7,344 bases of DNA from Candidatus Bipolaricaulota bacterium (lineage in GTDB: Bacteria > Bipolaricaulota > Bipolaricaulia > Bipolaricaulales > Bipolaricaulaceae): the NCBI GenBank assembly GCA_021163465.1, contig JAGGWU010000037.1:1-7344 (forward strand). Reading direction: 5' to 3'. Shown here one piece after another: positions 1 to 4,799 of this stretch. Below the pieces are notes generated by a model that was not told the DNA's origin, made no database searches, and was given only the letters and a program-made list of their open reading frames with translations. Both the position numbers and the translations under genes were made by a program. The stretch's first letter is position 1. Each line of letters begins with the position of its first letter.

Positions 1-1354
1 AGCCCGGGAGGGGCTCGAAGCGGGCGATGAAGTGGCGAAGAGGCCCTTCTCCCTCCACGAGCCGCATCCCCCGAATGGCATCCCGGCGTTCGGCGATCCT
101 CATCAGGGCCTCCACCACCGCCTCCAGGTGTTCCCGGATGTAGACGCGCCTGGGGATCGCCAGCCGCACGAGCTGGAACCGCGCCTCCTTCCCCAACATC
201 GCCGTCCCCACCTCGCAGGCCCGGATCCCGCCCTCCAGGTAAAGCTCGCACGCCAGGGCCTGGCCGGGGAACTCCTCCGGAGGAATGTGGGGAAGGAACC
301 GCCCGGCGTCCACATACACCGCGTGGCCCCCCGGCGGCCAATAGATCGGGATCCCCACCTCCTTCAGCCTCTCGGCGAGCCAGCGGACCTGCCCCACCCG
401 ATCCCGGAGGTACTCGAGGTCCAGCGCCTCCTTAAGGCCCACCGCCAACGCGGCCAGGTCCCTCCCCGCGAGGCCACCGTAGGTGGGAAAGCCCTCCACC
501 AAGATCAGCCGCTCCCGACATCTCTCGAAGAGGTCCCGGTCCCGCATGGCCAGGAACCCGCCAATGTTCCCAAGCCCGTCCTTCTTGGCCGACATGGTGC
601 AGCCGTCGGCCAGGGAGAAGACCTCCCGGGAGATCTCCAGGGGCGTGCGATCCCCTTGCCCCGGCTCCCGCTCCCGGATGAGGAAGGAGTTCTCGGCGTG
701 GCGGCAGGCGTCGATGAAGAGGGGAATGCCGTTTTTCCGCGCGATCTCGGAGACGACGCGGATGTTTTCTAGGGAAACGGGTTGGCCGGCTATGGTGTTG
801 TTGGTCACGGTGAGGACGATCATGGAGATCCGGTCCTTCCCCTTCTCCGTGATGAACTCTTCCAGGGCCTCCACGTCCATGTTCCCCTTGAAGGGGCGGT
901 CGGACTCGGGATCCAGGGCCTCGGAGGAGGGGAGGTCCACCGGCCGGCCTCCTTGCGCCTTGACATTGGCGCGGGTGGTGTCGAAGAGGGCGTTAGACAG
1001 CACGTACTTTCCGGGCTCGAGGGCGCAGGAAAAGAGGATGTGCTCGGCGGCCCGGCCTTGGTGGGTGGGGAGGATATAGGGAAAGCCGGTGACCTCTTGG
1101 ATCGCTTCATAAAAAGCCTCGAAGGAACGGGATCCCGCGTACGCCTCGTCCCCCTCCATCAGGGCCGCCCACTGGGCTTGGGACATGGCCCCGGTGCCGG
1201 AGTCGGTGAGGAGGTCGATGTAGATATCCTCGGAACGGAGGTTGAAGAGGTTGTAACCCGCTTCTTTTAGCGCCCGTTCCCGCTCGGCCCTAGGGATGAG
1301 CCGCACGGGCTCCACCACCTTGATCTTGAACGGCTTATACCACAAACTCTCCAT
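1..1354 (-). CDS. tnaA: Tryptophanase (PLP-dependent beta-eliminating lyase), 3' end cut by window edge
   Basis: My reading of the minus strand gives 451 uninterrupted codons; only the last few C-terminal residues are missing. The enzyme is cytoplasmic and cleaves L-tryptophan to indole, pyruvate and ammonia using PLP. Family landmarks in order: IDLLTDSGTGAMS (46-58), GDEAYAGS (68-75, with the conserved Tyr72), PTHQGRAAE (96-104), GQPVSLEN (190-197), the Schiff-base lysine in TMSAKKD (K258), EGFPTYGGLAGRD (287-299), FPGQALACELY (362-372) and LRHF (439-442). Overall it resembles tyrosine phenol-lyase in places (SLADGCTMS, NIGGFL). The specificity positions are tryptophanase-like: Asp125 in FDTT (Thr in tyrosine phenol-lyase), Val382 in RACEV (Arg in tyrosine phenol-lyase) and His441 (Phe in tyrosine phenol-lyase). 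The ATG at 1354 is the only possible start, because an in-frame TAG lies five codons upstream. No Shine-Dalgarno sequence is visible, so the mRNA may be leaderless. It is divergent from the ttuB operon, and no tnaC-like leader peptide is seen. Confidence 0.93.
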   Translation of the reverse strand, partial: MESLWYKPFKIKVVEPVRLIPRAERERALKEAGYNLFNLRSEDIYIDLLTDSGTGAMSQAQWAALMEGDEAYAGSRSFEAFYEAIQEVTGFPYILPTHQGRAAEHILFSCALEPGKYVLSNALFDTTRANVKAQGGRPVDLPSSEALDPESDRPFKGNMDVEALEEFITEKGKDRISMIVLTVTNNTIAGQPVSLENIRVVSEIARKNGIPLFIDACRHAENSFLIREREPGQGDRTPLEISREVFSLADGCTMSAKKDGLGNIGGFLAMRDRDLFERCRERLILVEGFPTYGGLAGRDLAALAVGLKEALDLEYLRDRVGQVRWLAERLKEVGIPIYWPPGGHAVYVDAGRFLPHIPPEEFPGQALACELYLEGGIRACEVGTAMLGKEARFQLVRLAIPRRVYIREHLEAVVEALMRIAERRDAIRGMRLVEGEGPLRHFIARFEPLPG

Positions 1355-1363
1355 CCCGTGTGG

Positions 1364-1393
1364 ATACTAACCGCCGGGCCCTGCGAAGTCCAA
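1364..1393 (-). promoter_or_regulatory. Candidate promoter of tnaA
   Basis: Reading the minus strand, TTGGAC (1393-1388) and TAGTAT (1369-1364) are separated by 18 bases. The -10 box ends nine bases before the ATG at 1354, so transcription would start at or very near the start codon. That fits the missing ribosome binding site. The -10 keeps the TAnnnT pattern, but the -35 matches only the TTG. This is inferred from sequence alone. Confidence 0.4.
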
Positions 1394-1544
1394 ACACGCT
1401 TTTGCCATCCTCGCCGCGGCGGATCTACCGGCGCTGGAGCCCCCGGGGACGCGTTGGGGCTACCTGGACGAGGGCTACGCCCTCCTGGGAAAGGTGATCG
1501 AGGGGGTGAGGCTCTTCCGGAGGGTCGGTCCGCTCCCCCGGTGA
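1371..1544 (+). pseudogene. Headless C-terminal fragment, probably of a cyclophilin-fold protein
   Basis: An open frame of 57 codons runs from just after a TAA (1368-1370) to a TGA (1542-1544), with no ATG, GTG or TTG start near its beginning. Most third codon positions are G or C, as in the real genes nearby, so it looks like former coding sequence. The peptide contains HAFAILAAADLPAL and, after WGYLDEGYALLGKVIEGVR, ends FRRVGPLPR. The pattern hydrophobic strand, then 'YAxxGKVIEG', then a helix resembles the end of cyclophilin-type prolyl isomerases (compare 'YTVFGxVVEGMDVV'). The stop is preceded by GGA TAC and followed by CCG CCG GGC. This recalls the GYWPPG motif of the TM1367-like cyclophilin-fold family, with the Trp codon replaced by TAA. 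Upstream sequence in this frame is antisense to the tnaA start, so the gene has lost its 5' part. The family call is tentative; the status as a coding remnant is better supported. Confidence 0.45.
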
Positions 1545-1559
1545 AATCTCCATGGCCCG

Positions 1560-1565
1560 TATAAT
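1560..1565 (+). promoter_or_regulatory. Perfect -10 box (TATAAT) giving a leaderless ttuB transcript
   Basis: The consensus hexamer TATAAT ends eight bases before the ATG of ttuB at 1574. Initiation 6-8 bases downstream of the box would put the mRNA 5' end at or within a base or two of the start codon. There is no Shine-Dalgarno sequence between box and ATG, and no convincing -35 at 16-18 bases upstream. A -10 box directly in front of a start codon is the known pattern of leaderless genes in Thermus/Deinococcus-type bacteria. The box lies 15 bases past the stop of the headless fragment. Confidence 0.6.
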
Positions 1566-1573
1566 AAACGGCT

Positions 1574-1765
1574 ATGGCAACGTTGAAGCACCGGGACAAG
1601 ACGTACACGGTCAAGCCCGGGGCGACCCTCGAGCGGGCATTGCGGGAGCTCGGGATCATCCCCGAGACGGTCCTTCCGGTGAAGGAGGGGAAGATCCTTC
1701 CCCCCGATCACCGGTTGGAGGAAGACGAGGAAGTGGAGCTCGTGGACGTGATCTCAGGGGGCTAG
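1574..1765 (+). CDS. ttuB: Ubiquitin-like sulfur carrier protein for tRNA 2-thiolation
   Basis: This 63-residue protein has the ThiS/MoaD/TtuB beta-grasp layout and ends in the diagnostic Ser-Gly-Gly (61-63). The C-terminal glycine is the residue that becomes adenylated and then thiocarboxylated in this family. Visible landmarks are an N-terminal strand pair (2-13), the GATLERALRELGI helix (16-28), the acidic stretch LEEDEEVELVDVI (48-60) and the free Gly-Gly tail. Assignment to TtuB rather than ThiS or MoaD rests on the neighbour one base downstream, ttuA, whose enzyme takes sulfur from TtuB-COSH to thiolate ribothymidine 54 of tRNA. The activating E1-like enzyme (TtuC) and the sulfur donor enzymes are not in the window. 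The ATG at 1574 has no Shine-Dalgarno sequence, but a -10 box sits eight bases upstream, so it is probably translated leaderless. In Thermus, TtuB can also be conjugated to proteins; that is family knowledge and not visible here. Confidence 0.88.
   Translation: MATLKHRDKTYTVKPGATLERALRELGIIPETVLPVKEGKILPPDHRLEEDEEVELVDVISGG
1754..1759 (+). promoter_or_regulatory. Ribosome binding site of ttuA embedded in the ttuB Ser-Gly-Gly codons
   Basis: AGGGGG lies seven bases before the GTG start of ttuA and is formed by the codons TCA GGG GGC, which encode the functional Gly-Gly tail of TtuB. It supports the GTG at 1767 as the start and suggests that a ribosome finishing ttuB reinitiates on ttuA. Confidence 0.55.
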
Positions 1766-1766
1766 G

Positions 1767-2672
1767 GTGAGGTGCACGATCTGTAAAAAACCCGCGGTCA
1801 TAAAGCTACGCCACGCCAACCTGAAACTCTGCCCGGAGCACTTGGTGGCCCGGGTGGAGAAAGTTGTGGCAGAGACGATCAAGAAATTCCGCATGTTCAC
1901 TCCCGAGGAGAGGGTGCTTGTGGCCGTCTCCGGGGGCAAGGATTCGCTGGCCCTGTGGGAGATCCTGACGAAGCTTGGGTACCGGGCGGACGGGGTATAC
2001 CTGGACCTGGGGATCGCGGGCTACTCCGAAAGATCCCGGGAATTCTCGGAGGCCTTCGCCGCCGCCCGGGGGCTGGCCCTGCGGGTGGTGAGGGTGGAGG
2101 GCGAACTCGGGGCCGGGATCGATGGGCTCCTCCGGTTCGCCCGCGGGAAGCCCTGCTCCCTCTGCGGCACGGTGAAGCGGTACCTCCTCAACCGGGTCGC
2201 CTACGAGGGGGGATACCACGTCCTCGCTACCGGCCACAACCTGGACGATGAGGCCGCGACCCTCCTGGGGAACGTGCTCCGCTGGGAGGAAGGATACCTC
2301 GCGCGCCAGTACCCGGTTCTCCCCGGGGAGGGGAAGCTGGTGCGGCGGGTCAAGCCCCTGCTTTTCCTCTCCGAACGGGAGGTGGCCGCCTACTGCATCA
2401 TCTCGGGGATCGAGTATATCTACGAGGAGTGCCCCCACGCCGTCGGAGCCCGCTCCATCGCGCTGAAGCACGTCCTCAACGAGCTCGAGGACCGGTATCC
2501 TGGGACGAAGCTCGGGTTCATCCGGGGGTTCCTCAAGGTGCGAGGGCGGTTCGAGCCGCCGGAGCCGGTGGAGCTCCGGGACTGTCCCGTCTGCGGGATG
2601 CCCACCGCCGCCGAAGGCCCCTGCCGCTTCTGCCGCCTGAAGGAGAGGGTGTCCCATGGCGCGCCCGCTTGA
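1767..2672 (+). CDS. ttuA: tRNA-5-methyluridine(54) 2-sulfurtransferase
   Basis: This 301-residue enzyme transfers sulfur from TtuB thiocarboxylate to C2 of ribothymidine 54 in the tRNA T-loop, giving s2T, which stabilises tRNA at high temperature. Landmarks in order: an N-terminal zinc site Cys3, Cys6, Cys22, His25; the ATP-pyrophosphatase PP-loop SGGKDS (55-60); PCSLCGTVKR, with Cys130 and Cys133; GHNLDDEA (156-163); Cys222 in EECPHA; and a C-terminal zinc site Cys273, Cys276, Cys286, Cys289. Cys130, Cys133 and Cys222 fall at the same residue numbers as the three cysteines that hold the [4Fe-4S] cluster in Thermus TtuA, so all catalytic elements are intact. The two terminal zinc ribbons separate TtuA from TtcA, the position-32 enzyme of the same family. 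The start is GTG at 1767, one base after the ttuB stop, with a G-rich ribosome binding site. The 3' end overlaps trmI by 17 bases. Confidence 0.95.
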   Translation: MRCTICKKPAVIKLRHANLKLCPEHLVARVEKVVAETIKKFRMFTPEERVLVAVSGGKDSLALWEILTKLGYRADGVYLDLGIAGYSERSREFSEAFAAARGLALRVVRVEGELGAGIDGLLRFARGKPCSLCGTVKRYLLNRVAYEGGYHVLATGHNLDDEAATLLGNVLRWEEGYLARQYPVLPGEGKLVRRVKPLLFLSEREVAAYCIISGIEYIYEECPHAVGARSIALKHVLNELEDRYPGTKLGFIRGFLKVRGRFEPPEPVELRDCPVCGMPTAAEGPCRFCRLKERVSHGAPA

Positions 2673-3450
2673 GTACGGGGAGCAGGTGCTCCTGTGGGAG
2701 CCGAAGCGCGGACGGACCTTCTCCTTCGTCCTGCGGGAGGGCGAGATCTTCCATTCCCACAAGGGTTCGATCCCCCACGGGGAGATCGCCGGGAGGCCCG
2801 AGGGGGCGTGGGTGGTCTCGAGCACGGGCACGGAGTTCGTGGCCTTCCGGCCCCGGGTGGGGGAGCGGATGATGAAGGTCCGTCGCCGGACGCAGATCGT
2901 CTATCCCAAGGACGCCGGTTGGCTCGCCCTCGCCTTGGATCTCCGCCCTGGGGTGCGGGTAGTGGAGATCGGGACCGGCTCGGGGGCGTTCACGATCCTA
3001 TTGGCGCAGCTCGTTGGTCCCGAGGGGCGGGTCTATACCTTCGACCGGCGCGAGGATTTTCTGAAAAACGCCCTGGAAAACATCGCCCGAGCCGGGCTTT
3101 CCGAGCGGGTGGAGGCCGGGGTGCTGGAGGCGGGGGAGCCCTTCCCGGTAGAGGGCGAGGTGGACGCGGTCTTCATCGATCTTCCGGAGCCGTGGCTCGC
3201 GGTGCCCCCGGCCTATTCCGTTCTCGCCGCGGGGCGGCCCCTGGCGGGGATCGTGCCCACCGCCGAGCAGCTCAAGGGGTTCGTGGCCGCCCTGGAGCGG
3301 GAAGGATTCGTAGCGGTGGAATGTGTGGAGATGTTGGAACGAAGGATGCTCGTACGGGAGCGAGAAGGAGTGAGGCCGGCCGAGCGGATGGTGGGGTTCA
3401 CGGGGTATCTGGTTGCGGCCCGTAAAGCCTTGGGAAAGGAGGTGGGATGA
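2656..3450 (+). CDS. trmI: tRNA (adenine(58)-N1)-methyltransferase
   Basis: This 264-residue SAM-dependent enzyme methylates N1 of A58 in the tRNA T-loop. A58 forms a reverse-Hoogsteen pair with residue 54, the target of TtuA. It has the TrmI layout: a small N-terminal beta domain (about 1-75), then the linker signature RRTQIVYPKDAG (77-88), SAM motif I VVEIGTGSGAFT (102-113), an acidic residue after strand 2 (Asp130 in YTFD), and catalytic motif IV DLPEPW (175-180). Asp175 corresponds to the aspartate known to be essential in Thermus TrmI. The C-terminal signature is RPAERMVGFTGYL (240-252). Length matches bacterial family members, which act as homotetramers. The start is ATG at 2656, inside the end of ttuA, with a strong AAGGAGAGG at 2640-2648. 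In Thermus, m1A58 promotes efficient s2T54 formation, so this co-location makes functional sense. Confidence 0.95.
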   Translation: MARPLEYGEQVLLWEPKRGRTFSFVLREGEIFHSHKGSIPHGEIAGRPEGAWVVSSTGTEFVAFRPRVGERMMKVRRRTQIVYPKDAGWLALALDLRPGVRVVEIGTGSGAFTILLAQLVGPEGRVYTFDRREDFLKNALENIARAGLSERVEAGVLEAGEPFPVEGEVDAVFIDLPEPWLAVPPAYSVLAAGRPLAGIVPTAEQLKGFVAALEREGFVAVECVEMLERRMLVREREGVRPAERMVGFTGYLVAARKALGKEVG

Positions 3451-3710
3451 GACGGATCGCGGTTCAAGTGGATCGGGTGGGGATAGAGTGGGAAGTGGGG
3501 CGCGATTACTCGCTGTTTTGGGAGGGTTCGTTCTCCCTCGTAACCGATAAGGGACGCATGGTGATGGGTGTTTGGCGCAAGGAGTCGCGAAGGAGAAAGC
3601 CCCTGATCATCTGCGAGTACCGGCTTCGCGCTGCCCACAAGGAGGAAATCGCCCGTCTGATCGACCTCCTCCTCCAACGGGAGTTCGTGAAACCCGGCGA
3701 CGAGGTATAG
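3447..3710 (+). CDS. Uncharacterised 87-residue protein coupled to trmI
   Basis: I do not recognise a family. The protein is small, soluble and charged: a predicted beta-rich N-terminal half (strands around 2-7, 21-26, 28-33 and 38-44), a basic patch RKESRRRKP (44-52), a strand LIICEYRL (53-60) and an amphipathic helix HKEEIARLIDLLLQREF (64-80). There is no signal peptide, membrane segment or Cys/His metal site. It is probably a real gene. Its ATG overlaps the trmI stop as ATGA, a near-perfect AAAGGAGGTG (3435-3444) precedes it, and it keeps the operon's codon bias. Being fourth in a ttuB-ttuA-trmI operon and having a basic patch, it could bind RNA or assist T-loop modification. That role is inference from position and composition only. 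Confidence 0.75.
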   Translation: MRRIAVQVDRVGIEWEVGRDYSLFWEGSFSLVTDKGRMVMGVWRKESRRRKPLIICEYRLRAAHKEEIARLIDLLLQREFVKPGDEV

Positions 3711-3796
3711 CGCGATGAAGTCGGCACGCGTCCCGGAAAAGGGCCCAAGCAGCGTATATCGGAGCGGCAATCCCGTACGCGGTTTCCGAGCCACCG

Positions 3797-3827
3797 AAAG
3801 GATCGCCTCGGACTCGGCACGTCCTTT
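3797..3827. terminator. Weak hairpin between convergent operons, possible bidirectional terminator
   Basis: AAAGGA (3797-3802) pairs perfectly with TCCTTT (3822-3827), and GCC (3805-3807) can pair with GGC (3816-3818) across a small asymmetric internal loop, leaving an 8-base loop. It sits in the 128-base gap between the stop codons at 3710 (plus) and 3839 (minus), where a shared terminator is expected. The short T run after the stem on either strand makes it a poor intrinsic terminator. Nothing else recognisable is in this gap. Confidence 0.3.
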
Positions 3828-3838
3828 GATGCGTTGCT

Positions 3839-4240
3839 TCAGGACAAGGAAATGGGGTAGACACGGATGCGGCGCCGCCGGGGGCCGTCGAACTCGCAGA
3901 AGTAAACCCCCTGCCACGTACCCAGGGAAAGCCGCCCTCCCTCTACGGGAAGGATCAAGCTAGGTCCCAAAAGGGCGGAACGGAAATGTGCTGGGGAGTT
4001 TCCCTCGACGTGGCGGAACCCGATCGCGGGGACCATGGCGGCCATGGCCGCGTTCACGTCCTCCCTCACGTCCGGATCCGCGGTCTCGTTCACGGTGAGG
4101 CCAGCGGTGGTGTGGGGACAATAGAGCACCACGAAGCCCTCCGAAAGCCCAAGCTCCCGGATGGCATCCTCCACCTTTCCCGTGATATCCAACACCTCTT
4201 CCCTGGATCGGGTAGGGACGGTGATCTCCACGTACCTCAT
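3839..4240 (-). CDS. yjbQ: YjbQ / UPF0047 family protein
   Basis: This 133-residue single-domain protein has the full family signature: CPHTTAGLTVNETADPDV (41-58, with His43), GFRHVEGNSPAHFRSALLG (74-92, with the conserved His77, Glu79, Asn81 and His85) and LSLGTWQGVYFCEFDGPR (104-121). The clustered His/Glu residues form a conserved, probably metal- or phosphate-binding pocket. Family members are trimeric and cytoplasmic. A weak thiamine-phosphate-synthase activity has been reported for E. coli YjbQ, but the physiological role is not settled. The ATG at 4240 overlaps the stop of the upstream CBS gene as ATGA, with AAGGAGG (4254-4248) seven bases ahead. It is therefore the last, translationally coupled gene of the minus-strand operon. 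Nothing is truncated. Confidence 0.93.
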   Translation of the reverse strand: MRYVEITVPTRSREEVLDITGKVEDAIRELGLSEGFVVLYCPHTTAGLTVNETADPDVREDVNAAMAAMVPAIGFRHVEGNSPAHFRSALLGPSLILPVEGGRLSLGTWQGVYFCEFDGPRRRRIRVYPISLS

Positions 4241-4794
4241 CCCAGCGCCTCCTTCAGCTCCCGCATAAGGCCTTCCTTATCCGATAGGCCCCGCACGTGG
4301 AGGACCACCTCTCCCTCGCCGCTTCGGGTGACCGATACGAGCTCCAGATCGTTCCGCGAAAGCACCTCCAATACCCGATAGATCTCCCGGTGATCCCCCA
4401 ATCTCAGGCGGATCCGCGTCCCTTCCTCCCCGAGCCCCGTCATCCGGACCAAGGCCCGCAACGCTCCCCCACGGGTGATCACGCCCACCAGCCGCTCCCC
4501 TTCCAGAACCGGGAGCACGGCGTATCTGTCCACGAGCAATGCCAATGCCCGCTCCACCGGATCGTCGGCCTGCAGGACCACCGTGGGCTGGGCCGCGAGC
4601 TTCCCCGCCGGAAGATCGGGCCTTGGGGCGGCATCCAGGGCCTTACGTGTTAGGAACCCCACCAGCCTCCCTTCTTCATCCACCACCAGGACCAACGCCA
4701 ATCCCAGATCCTGGGCGAGCTTCTGGGCCTCCTCCACCGGGGTGGTGGCGAGCACCGTAGGAGGATCGGGTTCCATCCAGGCCCTGACGTCCAT
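4237..4794 (-). CDS. CBS-CBS-ACT protein (AcuB-like)
   Basis: This 185-residue protein has a tandem CBS (Bateman) module. CBS1 spans about 1-58 with VLVVDEEGRLVGFLTRKAL, and CBS2 about 62-118 with YAVLPVLEGERLVGVITRGG. A C-terminal ACT-like domain follows at about 126-170 (IRLRLGDHREIYRVLEVL, then strands LELVSVTR and EVVLHVRG). Bateman modules bind adenine nucleotides and ACT domains bind amino acids or other small ligands, so this is probably a cytoplasmic sensor or regulator. The same domain order occurs in AcuB, but no acu genes are here, so no gene name is given. No catalytic domain is fused. The ATG at 4794 is only a few bases after the stop of the EF-G-like gene, with a weak AGGAAAG (4813-4807). 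Its end overlaps yjbQ by four bases. Its operon with an EF-G-like protein suggests, without proof, a nutrient or energy input to translation. Confidence 0.88.
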   Translation of the reverse strand: MDVRAWMEPDPPTVLATTPVEEAQKLAQDLGLALVLVVDEEGRLVGFLTRKALDAAPRPDLPAGKLAAQPTVVLQADDPVERALALLVDRYAVLPVLEGERLVGVITRGGALRALVRMTGLGEEGTRIRLRLGDHREIYRVLEVLSRNDLELVSVTRSGEGEVVLHVRGLSDKEGLMRELKEALG

Positions 4795-4799
4795 TTACA

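Noticed and set aside
32..1270. Several plus-strand open frames opposite tnaA
   Set aside because: They mirror the conserved tryptophanase frame and carry no domain signature; they arise from high GC content.
1..1354. Naming the lyase tyrosine phenol-lyase
   Set aside because: The Thr and Arg that bind the phenol-lyase substrate are replaced by Asp125 and Val382, and His441 is present as in tryptophanase.
1806..2831. Long open frame (341 codons) on the minus strand opposite ttuA
   Set aside because: It is antisense to an intact, motif-complete TtuA. It is rich in Pro/Gly/Glu/His as expected for the complement of GC-rich genes, and it shows no recognisable domain.
3213..3963. Open frames in both directions across the 3710-3839 gap
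   Set aside because: They overlap trmI, the 87-residue gene or yjbQ for most of their length, lack ribosome binding sites and have shadow-like composition. I found no independent gene or tRNA in the gap.
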